NCBI GenBank assembly: GCA_910585895.1 | Contig: CAJUHY010000061.1 | Coordinates: 1-15,762, forward strand | DNA length: 15,762 bases | Reading direction: 5' to 3' | DNA from: an uncultured Lachnospiraceae bacterium | GTDB taxonomy: Bacteria; Bacillota; Clostridia; Lachnospirales; Lachnospiraceae | Part shown: piece after piece, positions 1 to 6,740 of the stretch | Numbering within the stretch: position 1 is the stretch's first letter | Layout: every line of letters starts with the position of its first letter | Notes under the pieces: model-generated | The model's input: only the letters and a program-made list of their open reading frames with translations | What the model was told of the DNA's origin: nothing | Database searches by the model: none | Position numbers and translations under genes: made by a program

Positions 1-748
1 CCTTTGGTTTCCTTGAAGTTTTTCCTTTCCTTATCTTAAACTCCACCGGTGTAGGAACATTTTCTAAATTCAACTTTTTCGCTATTTGTGAGGAAGTCAT
101 CCCCTGCAAGGCAAGGGAAAAAATCTCACGCACTACTTCCGCCTCGTCCTCACAGATGACAAGTATATGCCTGTCATCCGGAGCTTTTTCATAACCAAAC
201 GGGGCATTGCCGCTGACATACTGCCCGCTTTCCTTTCTTGCCCACAGCGAAGTTTTCACTTTCTGCGATAAATCCTTGCTGTATAAATCGTAAAGAAGAT
301 TTTTGAAATTTACATCCAAATCAGAGATACTTCTCTGATAACTGGCGCTGTCGAAATGGTCGTTGATGGAAATAAAACGGATGCCCAAAAAAGGGAATAT
401 CTGCTCCAGATAAGCCCCCACTTCCATATAATCCCTGCCAAACCGGGAAAAATCTTTTACCACCACACAATCAAACTTCTCATTTCTGGCATCCTCCAAA
501 AGACGCTGCACCCCCGGACGGTTGAAATTTGTCCCCGAAAAACCATCATCCTGATATTCCATAATCTCACATTCCGCAAAATGGGATGCAATATACTTCC
601 TTAATAAAATGCGCTGCATGCAGATACTGTTGCTTTCTTCCTGTACTTTTTCATCTGTCTTGGAGAGGCGCATATAAACAGCAATACGCACAAAAGTTAC
701 AGCCCTTTCCTTATCCGTCTGCCTGATTCTTTCACTCTTTTTATTCAT
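1..748 (-). CDS. Large serine recombinase, partial (C-terminus beyond window)
   Basis: The frame is open from an ATG at 748 to the window edge (249 codons), so the C-terminus is missing. The N-terminal resolvase/invertase catalytic domain is clear: YMRLS places the presumed nucleophile at Ser29, and later come the DDGFSGTNF region, VVVKDFSRFGRDY and RFISINDHFDS. A 'recombinase' DNA-binding domain begins with the GNAPFGYEKAP segment and TSSQIAKKLN. By family these enzymes make 2-bp staggered breaks at att sites through a phosphoserine intermediate. It is the third of three consecutive recombinase genes, 75 bp after the previous stop. No convincing Shine-Dalgarno precedes the ATG. A GTG at 691, preceded by AAGGAAAGG, is an alternative start that keeps the whole catalytic motif. 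Function is secure; the exact start is not. Confidence 0.9.
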   Translation of the reverse strand, partial: MNKKSERIRQTDKERAVTFVRIAVYMRLSKTDEKVQEESNSICMQRILLRKYIASHFAECEIMEYQDDGFSGTNFNRPGVQRLLEDARNEKFDCVVVKDFSRFGRDYMEVGAYLEQIFPFLGIRFISINDHFDSASYQRSISDLDVNFKNLLYDLYSKDLSQKVKTSLWARKESGQYVSGNAPFGYEKAPDDRHILVICEDEAEVVREIFSLALQGMTSSQIAKKLNLENVPTPVEFKIRKGKTSRKPK

Positions 749-762
749 ACTTTTAAATTTAC

Positions 763-810
763 GGAAGAATGCTGCTTTGCAGCAAGTCCGCTTTTTCGGA
801 CGTTTCTTCC
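763..810 (-). other. Predicted three-way-junction RNA/DNA structure upstream of a recombinase start
   Basis: In the 75-bp gap before the recombinase starting at 748, an outer perfect 7-bp stem (GGAAGAA 763-769 with TTCTTCC 804-810) encloses two hairpins. These are TGCTGC/GCAGCA (770-775/779-784, 3-nt loop) and GTCCG/CGGAC (786-790/797-801, 6-nt loop). Only three nucleotides lie unpaired at the junction (785, 802-803). In the minus-strand transcript it starts about 13 nt after the previous stop codon and ends 14 nt before the ATG, where no ribosome binding site is visible. It could control translation, attenuate read-through or bind protein. There is no run of U after it, so it does not look like a standard terminator. 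The structure was read by eye and not folded computationally. Confidence 0.5.
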
Positions 811-823
811 CATGTGAGTGGTC

Positions 824-2524
824 TCATTCACACTTACTTCCTTTCCCTGACATGCCATTTTCATCGGCATATAATAATTCATTCATGCGGAATGCAAACG
901 TGACTTTTACCCGGTGGCCGACATACACATCGATCCGGCGAATCAGTATATGTATGACATCCTTTGTCAGCTTCGTCTTTTCGTTACATTTCATCAGATT
1001 CCGCAGAAACTTTCCCTTTTCCTTCAACTCACGATTCATGCCGTCTAACCTGTGCTGCAGTTCCTCTTTCCTCCTTGCCATTTCATGGAAGGACCTTTCC
1101 TGCTCCTTTTTCTTCTGCTGAAATTCTTCCAGTGACAGGCTGCCCTCATGGTATTTCAGATACAGCTCACTTCCCCTCTTTTTTCCGCATCCCTGCTGTT
1201 TCCCACAAGAAACAATCTCCTGCCTGATTTTTTCTCTTTGTTCCTCTGCCTGATTTTCATACTCCTTTACCAGCCTGCCCAAACGCAAATCCGACAGGGC
1301 AAACTCCTGATGCAGCGCTTTTTTTACTAGTTCATCCAACACACTCATGCCGATACTCTTGGAAGGGCACTTTAAATCATCCATTCTGCGGGAGGATGGG
1401 CAGTAATACCCATAATACCGTACCGCATGGCCGGAACCGAACTCTTTTGCATTTGCCACCCTTGCCATACGCTTTCCACATTCCCCGCAGAACAGCACCC
1501 CAGCATAAACATCCTCCTCTATTGGCACTTTTTTAGAAAAACCGTCTTTATTGCAATATTTTTTTGCCGATTTTTCAAACATGACGGCCGCCTGAAAGAA
1601 CACATCCTCACTGACAAGGGGCTCATGGGTTCCATGCCGGATACAGTAATCCCCGCTGTCCATATCATGGCGGCTCCTGATTTTATATTGCTTTCCACAG
1701 GTTATCCCCTGTACCAGACAACCCATATATATGGGATTTGTTAAAATCAGTTTCAACGTTCCAGCGGTCCACTGTTCCAAATCCTCCCTCTCCTGCCGGT
1801 ACACATGCCCTGTTTTTCTGTAAGCGCCCGGCCTGTGGATTCCCCTCTCATACAGTTCCCCTGCAATCTGCCGCATATTTTTACCAGATAAATACATTCC
1901 ATAAATATCCTTTACTATCCCTGACGTCTCCGGACAGATAAAAAGGCGTTTTTTCCCATCTATCCATTTCGCCCTGTATCCGTATGGCGGTATCCCACCG
2001 GTGTAACTCCCCTGTTCCTGGTGGCTGTGCTTGCTGGATTTTACCTTTTCGGCAATATCCCTGGCATACATCTCATTGACAAGGTTTTTGAGCTTCAGTG
2101 CCATTTCATCTGTGCCAGATTTTTCCCCGAATGTATCAATCCCATCCGCAAGGGCAATAAAGCGGACGCCCATAAAAGGGAAAATCTTCTGGATATAATT
2201 TCCCGCCTCTATATGGTTTCTGCCAAACCGGGATAAATCCTTGACAACCACACAGTCAATGCGTTTCTTCCTCACATCCTGCATCATTCGCTCAAAACCT
2301 TCCCGTTTAAAATTTGTTCCAGTTTTGCCTAAATCCGTATAGCAGTCATACAACTCCATTTCTGGGTGTTCCTTCAGGTACTGCTTTGCCATTGCAATCT
2401 GCGTCTCAATAGATTCATTTTTGCGCTCATTGCCTTCCACGGAAAGCCTTGCATAAATCCCTGTATGAAAATGTCTGGAGAGAGGCATCTGCCATGTTTT
2501 TTTCTTTTTGGAAGTACGTGCCAT
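824..2524 (-). CDS. Large serine recombinase (TnpX/TndX-type)
   Basis: The product is 566 aa, a usual length for large serine recombinases. The N-terminal resolvase domain (about 20-165) carries YARLS with presumed catalytic Ser28, TDLGKTGTNFKREGF, VVVKDLSRFGRNHIEAG (about 93-108) and FIALADGIDTF. A recombinase domain follows (about 175-310; GIPPYGYRAK, then ILTNPIYMGCLVQG). A zinc beta-ribbon has Cys346, Cys349, Cys375 and Cys386. A charged, Glu/Lys/Gln-rich coiled-coil segment (about 410-510) and a C-terminal beta region complete the protein. Its ATG sits 1 bp beyond the preceding recombinase stop, and AGGAGG lies inside that gene, so translation is probably coupled. Expected role: strand exchange that integrates or excises the surrounding element. 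The individual role within the trio cannot be read from sequence. Confidence 0.93.
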   Translation of the reverse strand: MARTSKKKKTWQMPLSRHFHTGIYARLSVEGNERKNESIETQIAMAKQYLKEHPEMELYDCYTDLGKTGTNFKREGFERMMQDVRKKRIDCVVVKDLSRFGRNHIEAGNYIQKIFPFMGVRFIALADGIDTFGEKSGTDEMALKLKNLVNEMYARDIAEKVKSSKHSHQEQGSYTGGIPPYGYRAKWIDGKKRLFICPETSGIVKDIYGMYLSGKNMRQIAGELYERGIHRPGAYRKTGHVYRQEREDLEQWTAGTLKLILTNPIYMGCLVQGITCGKQYKIRSRHDMDSGDYCIRHGTHEPLVSEDVFFQAAVMFEKSAKKYCNKDGFSKKVPIEEDVYAGVLFCGECGKRMARVANAKEFGSGHAVRYYGYYCPSSRRMDDLKCPSKSIGMSVLDELVKKALHQEFALSDLRLGRLVKEYENQAEEQREKIRQEIVSCGKQQGCGKKRGSELYLKYHEGSLSLEEFQQKKKEQERSFHEMARRKEELQHRLDGMNRELKEKGKFLRNLMKCNEKTKLTKDVIHILIRRIDVYVGHRVKVTFAFRMNELLYADENGMSGKGSKCE

Positions 2525-2525
2525 G

Positions 2526-4193
2526 TTACGATACCTCCTTTCTTCCCTGTTCCGTTACCGGTGCATTTTCCCTGTGTTCCATAAAATCTGCCAGCATCAG
2601 GACCTTTGCAAACATATCCTGTGCCCGAAATTCCAGAAACACTCTCTTATCCTCATATACAAGGATGCGGCTGACAAAAGTCACCACAATATCCCTGTTC
2701 AGTTCCGTGATTTCCAGCGTGGATTTCATCTTTTCCAGATTTGCCCCTGCTGCCACGCCCGACTTAAACAAGTTCTGTATTGCATTCTCCTGCTGTTTTA
2801 TGGCATCCTCTGTCGCCTGATACTGTGTTTCATAAATCTGCCGGAAGTCCCTAAAATCCTCCTCTGTGATGATTCCCTGTTTCAAATCCCCATACAATCC
2901 GGTACGCAAGGACATAAATTTCTCCTGTTCTTTACGAAGTCTTTGGATTTCCTTGTCAAAGACCGCCACTTCCTCAAACTGTATCTCCATTTTCCCAATC
3001 TGCTCCAGCACACGGCTCTTATTCAAAAACAATGCCATCTGCTGTTGTAAACCCGCCAGCACAAGACGTTTCAGTTCTTCCTCTGGGATGCTGTGCCTTG
3101 TGCAGCCCAATCCTTTATTTCTGGCGGAACAGATAAAATAAACTTTTTCTGTTCCCTTGTACCGATTTATCCGCCGGATCATCGGCTCCCCACAGTCCCC
3201 ACAAAAAAGGAAACCTGTAAATATATGGCATCCAGCTTTTCCGGCAGACGCCCTTATGTCTACGGCAAGCAGTTTCTGGACTGTCTCAAAATCCTCTGAC
3301 GATACAACCGCCTCATGGGTATTCCTTACGCGCACCCATTCCTCCCTTGGCTTTTCCACCGAGCGTTTTATTTTGTGGCTGACCTTTTCATTTTTCCCCT
3401 GCACCATCATTCCCATGTACATCTCATTGGTTAGGATTCGCTTGACTGCCACCGCTGACCACTTTGCCTTTACATGGGTGACAAACCCGGTCGAGAATTT
3501 CTCTCCCCGGGACTTCTTATATTCCATCGGGGAAAGGATACCCATCCCATCCAGCTTTTCCGCTATGGCAAGGTTGCTTAAGCCTGCGATTTTCCATGCA
3601 AATATCTTCTTGACAATTCCGGCTGCATACTCATCCACAAGCAGATGGTTGATATTCTCCGGGTCCTTACGATAGCCATACACTGCAAATGCTCCAATAA
3701 AGTCTCCCTTTTCCCTCTTGACCTGCTGATGGCTTCTTACCTTCTTTGAAATATCACTGCAATACGCATCATTGACAAAATTCTTGACCGGCAGCACCAG
3801 CGTTTTCTCATTAAAATTGGCTGTCAATGAATCAAAGTTGTCATTTAGTGCAATGAACCGCACAGAAAAAGCCGGGAAGGTTTTCTGAATCAACCGCCCG
3901 GCTCCGATATAATCTCGTCCAAATCTGGATAAGTCCTTGACTATCACACAGTCAACGTGTCCAGCCTCTATATCTTCCATCATCCGCTTAAAAGAAGGCC
4001 TGTCAAAATTCGCCCCCGACCATCCGTCATCCACATAGATATCGTAAATCTCCATGTCGTCCTGCTTACGGATATAGGAACGGATCAAATCCCTTTGGGA
4101 ACGGATGCTGTTACTCTCTGCGCTGCCATCCGATTCATCATCCCGGCTCAGACGGAGATAGACTGCCACGTTATAAAAATCTTTCTCTTTCAT
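2526..4193 (-). CDS. Large serine recombinase (TnpX/TndX-type), first of three
   Basis: The product is 555 aa. The catalytic domain begins at once: VAVYLRLSRDDES places presumed catalytic Ser16. DDGWSGANFDRPSF (about 55-68), VIVKDLSRFGRDYIGAG (about 83-99) and RFIALNDNFDS follow. The recombinase domain includes GAFAVYGYRKDP and RILTNEMYMGMMVQGK. The zinc ribbon is Cys331, Cys334, Cys355 and Cys364. A long coiled-coil region lies at about 395-480. A start at 4193 is supported by GGAGG just upstream (GGAGGAATACCAG before the ATG). It follows the small gene ending at 4212 by 18 bp and is translationally coupled to the next recombinase, so these genes form one operon. No internal stop or missing catalytic residue was seen. 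Confidence 0.94.
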   Translation of the reverse strand: MKEKDFYNVAVYLRLSRDDESDGSAESNSIRSQRDLIRSYIRKQDDMEIYDIYVDDGWSGANFDRPSFKRMMEDIEAGHVDCVIVKDLSRFGRDYIGAGRLIQKTFPAFSVRFIALNDNFDSLTANFNEKTLVLPVKNFVNDAYCSDISKKVRSHQQVKREKGDFIGAFAVYGYRKDPENINHLLVDEYAAGIVKKIFAWKIAGLSNLAIAEKLDGMGILSPMEYKKSRGEKFSTGFVTHVKAKWSAVAVKRILTNEMYMGMMVQGKNEKVSHKIKRSVEKPREEWVRVRNTHEAVVSSEDFETVQKLLAVDIRASAGKAGCHIFTGFLFCGDCGEPMIRRINRYKGTEKVYFICSARNKGLGCTRHSIPEEELKRLVLAGLQQQMALFLNKSRVLEQIGKMEIQFEEVAVFDKEIQRLRKEQEKFMSLRTGLYGDLKQGIITEEDFRDFRQIYETQYQATEDAIKQQENAIQNLFKSGVAAGANLEKMKSTLEITELNRDIVVTFVSRILVYEDKRVFLEFRAQDMFAKVLMLADFMEHRENAPVTEQGRKEVS

Positions 4194-4211
4194 CTGGTAT
4201 TCCTCCTTACT

Positions 4212-4475
4212 TTATATTATGGCAGTCTGCTTTCTGACAAGCTGCACCATCCGCTCATCCAATGTTTCCTTTACGTCCTTTGCATATCCAATCTGCAATA
4301 TATAGTCCCCCACATTCTGTGCAAATGGATTTTTCGTCTCCTTCAAAAAAGTCTGTACCCGCTGATTCAGGCTTTTTGAGGAATCTATCACGATTTCTCC
4401 TGCATTTGACAGTTCTTCCCTTTGGAGTTCCATGATAGGAATTTTCTGCATCTCAGATAACCGTTCCATCGTCAC
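4212..4475 (-). CDS. Small conserved-type protein of recombinase modules (DUF6870-like?)
   Basis: This encodes 87 aa from a GTG (4475), with an in-frame ATG two codons later (4469). GGGGAG lies about 11 nt before the GTG, which favours the GTG. The N-terminus ERLSEMQKIP, the central NPFAQNVGDYILQIGYA and the acidic C-terminal third resemble, from memory, small proteins of the DUF6870 type found on clostridial mobile elements. I could not check this by search and no function is established. It is the first gene of the recombinase operon, 18 bp ahead of the first recombinase, so a role linked to recombination is only a guess. The frame stays open upstream to 4553 without a usual start codon (see the remnant at 4476-4553). 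Confidence 0.6.
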   Translation of the reverse strand: MTMERLSEMQKIPIMELQREELSNAGEIVIDSSKSLNQRVQTFLKETKNPFAQNVGDYILQIGYAKDVKETLDERMVQLVRKQTAII

Positions 4476-4553
4476 CGAAACGCCACTCCCCTCTTCCCAT
4501 ATAATATTGGCAAGCTGGCAGATAACAACTTGCGTCCAAACAATTTGAGTTTC
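4476..4553 (-). pseudogene. Short coding-like remnant fused in frame to the small gene
   Basis: Immediately upstream of the GTG at 4475 the same frame is open back to a TAG at 4554-4556. It reads WTQVVICQLANIIWEEG with flanking residues, and none of the common start codons occurs before the GTG. The composition (hydrophobic ICQLANII followed by WEEG) looks like protein sequence and recalls the short SHOCT-like proteins encoded near recombinases, but that is only an impression. The simplest reading is a 5'-truncated gene joined to the next one by a deletion. Confidence 0.3.
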
Positions 4554-4559
4554 CTATTT

Positions 4560-4588
4560 TCTATAAATAACCGATATTTTAGTACCAA
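4560..4588 (-). promoter_or_regulatory. Candidate promoter for the recombinase operon
   Basis: On the minus strand TTGGTA (4583-4588) and TATAGA (4560-4565) are separated by exactly 17 bp. Each hexamer matches the sigma-A consensus at 4 of 6 positions. The -35 hexamer lies inside the inverted-repeat element at 4580-4629, so that repeat might have supplied part of the promoter. It would give a leader of roughly 80 nt before the small gene. The match is modest and could be chance in AT-rich DNA. Confidence 0.35.
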
Positions 4589-4629
4589 AAGGTCTTGCCA
4601 CCTTTGGCAACATAGGCAGCTTGGTACTA
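4580..4629. repeat. 50-bp inverted-repeat element; one end recurs at 15736
   Basis: Perfect 9-bp terminal inverted repeats (TAGTACCAA 4580-4588, TTGGTACTA 4621-4629) enclose further self-complementary parts: AAGGT/ACCTT (4589-4593/4600-4604) or, alternatively, TTGCC/GGCAA (4595-4599/4606-4610). The first 14 bases, TAGTACCAAAAGGT, recur exactly at 15736-15749 in the same orientation. It may be a small dispersed palindromic repeat or a miniature element. No transposase relation is visible. Confidence 0.5.
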
Positions 4630-4910
4630 TGAATCAAAATAGAGAAACTAAAACTTAACGCACATTTCCATCTGTCACTACCCTTAGTATCATATTATTA
4701 AGAATAATGCCTGTCTTATGACCGATTATATAATGCAGCAATACATTTTGAATTTATCAGAACCTCCGTCAATATTGCTGTGTATTTCGATAAAACCAAA
4801 ATACATATACTTTTCCATAAAAAGATGCTCCTTTTTGATAAAAATATCAGAACTGAATTTCTACCAAAAAGGAGCCATATCTCTGCGTTACTAAAAATAC
4901 AAATTATCTT
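4630..4910. other. AT-rich intergenic region between recombinase operon and peptide operon
   Basis: The space from 4476 to 4913 contains the fused remnant, the 50-bp inverted repeat and the terminator-like hairpin listed separately. The remaining bases, about 4630-4826, are AT-rich. I see no open frame with a ribosome binding site, no RNA gene and no tandem repeat in them. Confidence 0.5.
4815..4875 (-). terminator. Terminator-like hairpin after the precursor gene
   Basis: An 11-bp perfect inverted repeat (GCTCCTTTTTG 4827-4837 and CAAAAAGGAGC 4865-4875) extends by two more pairs after one mismatch. In the minus-strand transcript the stem is followed by ATCTTTTTAT, a short U-rich tract. It lies about 40 nt past the precursor stop, where the end of the peptide operon is expected. 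The loop is long (over 20 nt) and much of the stem is A:T, so its strength is uncertain. Confidence 0.6.
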
Positions 4911-4913
4911 ACC

Positions 4914-5102
4914 TTAAGCGCCATTTGTATTCGTTTTTACATGGGCAGCTTCTGCAGCGCCACCAATATAAATGTTTTGTTGAACGTAAAAAGAACCGCC
5001 GCCACTGCAATTTAAACAGGGGTCGTTACAATGACAATTACAAGCCATAGCTTCAAGCGTGTCCATTCGGCTATTCCTGGTCTTCGCTAGTTTTTTATTC
5101 AT
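4914..5102 (-). CDS. Cys-rich RiPP precursor peptide (CLI_3235-type putative bacteriocin)
   Basis: This encodes 62 aa. The start at 5102 is chosen because AAGGAGGAG lies 6-7 nt ahead of the ATG; an in-frame ATG at 5186 lacks a comparable site and would add an unrelated hydrophobic stretch. A basic, Cys-free leader-like part (residues 1-19, ending TLEAMA) precedes a cluster of five cysteines at 21, 23, 25, 29 and 32 (ACNCHCNDPCLNCSGGG). After that comes a 30-residue Cys-free tail with IGGAAEAA. As recalled, CLI_3235-family precursors of clostridia have the same short leader plus Cys cluster and are encoded beside a CcpM-type radical SAM maturase, TIGR04066-type protein and acyl-carrier-related protein, as here. 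It is the last gene of the operon, 169 bp after the carrier-like gene. The mature product, its links and its activity are unknown. Confidence 0.85.
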   Translation of the reverse strand: MNKKLAKTRNSRMDTLEAMACNCHCNDPCLNCSGGGSFYVQQNIYIGGAAEAAHVKTNTNGA

Positions 5103-5271
5103 CTTATACTCCTCCTTTCTTAATGTATTCCACATTAGAAAATACTCCCATGCGGTGATATATGCAAAAACATACGCTGCATTCATGTGGCCACTGATGA
5201 CTGCTGGTATGCCTTGGCATTCTGCATATTTTCTTATTCAACGCAGCTTCACGTCAGCTGCTTCGGCAATT

Positions 5272-5580
5272 TTACTGCCCTGTGTCACAATTTCCAGCCA
5301 CCATCTCTGCAACGATTTCTGACAATCCCCTTACACAGTAAAACTTCGGGTCATCATACTCATCCATGCCAAATCGGATGCCATACCGCGTCTCCAGCAT
5401 AAATGCCAGATAGGTCAACTCCCGTGGTTCAAGCAAGCTACGTAAACCAAAAAAGGCGTCATCTCCGTCACTGCTCTCAGCTGTAAAATTTTCAGATACA
5501 CCAAATCTGGTATGCAAAAGCTTTTCTATTTGCTTCCCAATCTCCTCAGAAGTAACAATTACATTTTTATTATTATCCAT
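5272..5580 (-). CDS. Peptide-maturation acyl-carrier-related protein
   Basis: This encodes 102 aa. Start 5580 is chosen for the AAGGAGGAG site 6-7 nt upstream; the frame runs further up but without better support. The layout resembles a carrier protein: an N-terminal helix (EEIGKQIEKLLHTRFGV, 12-28), a loop, then RSLLEPRELTYLAFMLETRYGI (47-68) like ACP helix II, and a C-terminal helix (GLSEIVAEMV, 85-94). The usual DSL phosphopantetheine site is not clean: Ser48 in RSLLEPREL is near the expected spot but lacks the Asp and is shifted by a residue relative to E. coli ACP. This fits the family name 'acyl carrier-related', whose function is not established. It sits 22 bp after the preceding gene and, with the adenylate-forming enzyme in the same operon, may carry an activated group or act as a scaffold. 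Confidence 0.78.
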   Translation of the reverse strand: MDNNKNVIVTSEEIGKQIEKLLHTRFGVSENFTAESSDGDDAFFGLRSLLEPRELTYLAFMLETRYGIRFGMDEYDDPKFYCVRGLSEIVAEMVAGNCDTGQ

Positions 5581-5602
5581 CAAAACTCCTCCTTGGAAAC
5601 TC

Positions 5603-6736
5603 TTATAGAACAACCTGTACATCCTTCGGGGTAAATTTTTTCATCAGCACATCATATATTCTGTCGCAATCTTTTGTGTCCAGACCATTACAAACAGGAA
5701 TAGAACTGTCCATAAGCTTTTTCGCTATTACTTCAGAAACATTTTCCCGATAGATATTGTTGGTAATGATACGGCTGCGCTCTTCCGAATCATTAATGTT
5801 AATAAGCAGATTGGACATGTGAAAAGCATCCACTGGTACACCAAACTTATATTTAAAAGAAGTCGATATCTCTTGCAAATTCTGCATATCTCCATGCATA
5901 TAAAATGTGCACATCACTAGGGCATCCGGCAGGACAGCCTGAAAGACCTCGTAATGCAGTACGCCAAATCCTCTTGTAAACTGCTCATTGTAGTTCTGCA
6001 CTGCACCGGGTATGGTAATCAACAATAAATCTGACTGTTCTTCCCTCACCATATTCATAATCCAACGGTTAAAGTAGATAATTTTGTCCACGGCATCCAC
6101 GTCTTTTCTTAACATAAATCCAGGGAAGGAATGAAACCCAAACATCTCACAGCCATCTCTGGAACCAACCTGGGATATGCGGTAGCCGTTTTGCAGAAAC
6201 CGCTTTCTTAACGCCAGGGAAATTTCAAACTTGTCAGTCTTTTCCCACCATCCTGCCACAACAACCACTGGTACATCCAGTTGCTTTAGGGACGGATATT
6301 TCTCAATAGATTCTGTCAGACCATATGCTTCTGGCCCCTTATGCTCAGAAAAGTCTACAAAGTTACAAGATGATTCTGTCTTGAGACAAGCCTCTTTCAA
6401 TTTCTTACAATTTGCAGCGGTAAGCTGGGCAACACAAATGACATGTGATAAATGCGGAACCAACCTCACCATCTCATCCGTCAGCCGGTCTTCCACTTCC
6501 TCATCAAACACCTCAAAGGCTGGTATGAAAAGACTGTCAAATTCTTCTGTTACTTCCTGGATTTTTTCGTAAATAAGCAATGTCATTCCATTGTCTCCCA
6601 TTGTTATTTCTTTCCCAGCCAAACCCCATCCGCCCGGAGAGACCAATGCCGCAATTTCATATTGCGAATCAAGTAAGCCTACATGGCGAATAATCGGCTC
6701 ACTATCGTGTCCATAAGGAAATACAAGCATACGCAT
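5603..6736 (-). CDS. Peptide maturation system protein (TIGR04066-like), P-loop-like motif
   Basis: This encodes 377 aa. The start at 6736 (MRMLVFPYG) is preferred over an in-frame ATG at 6778: GAGGGGGTG precedes it and the protein then begins with a beta-strand. The ATG is 4 bp past the stop of the radical SAM gene. The N-terminal half has a Rossmann-like pattern (MLVFPYGHDSEPII, then YEIAALVSPGGWGLAGKE at about 26-43). Residues 155-178 (VPVVVVAGWWEKTDKF and on) resemble a P-loop region with a Walker A-like GxxxxTDK(F), Lys169. This is followed by VGSRDGCEMFGFHSFPGFM (190-208), which I associate with this family. It matches my recollection of the clostridial family found only near CLI_3235-type precursors. 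Biochemical role unknown; nucleotide binding is inferred and should be treated cautiously because the motif is not canonical. Confidence 0.8.
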   Translation of the reverse strand: MRMLVFPYGHDSEPIIRHVGLLDSQYEIAALVSPGGWGLAGKEITMGDNGMTLLIYEKIQEVTEEFDSLFIPAFEVFDEEVEDRLTDEMVRLVPHLSHVICVAQLTAANCKKLKEACLKTESSCNFVDFSEHKGPEAYGLTESIEKYPSLKQLDVPVVVVAGWWEKTDKFEISLALRKRFLQNGYRISQVGSRDGCEMFGFHSFPGFMLRKDVDAVDKIIYFNRWIMNMVREEQSDLLLITIPGAVQNYNEQFTRGFGVLHYEVFQAVLPDALVMCTFYMHGDMQNLQEISTSFKYKFGVPVDAFHMSNLLININDSEERSRIITNNIYRENVSEVIAKKLMDSSIPVCNGLDTKDCDRIYDVLMKKFTPKDVQVVL

Positions 6737-6740
6737 ATCA

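Noticed and set aside
4914..5186. Longer form of the precursor peptide starting at 5186
   Set aside because: The extra 28 residues have no ribosome binding site in front, while AAGGAGGAG sits right before the ATG at 5102; family precursors also start with a short basic leader.
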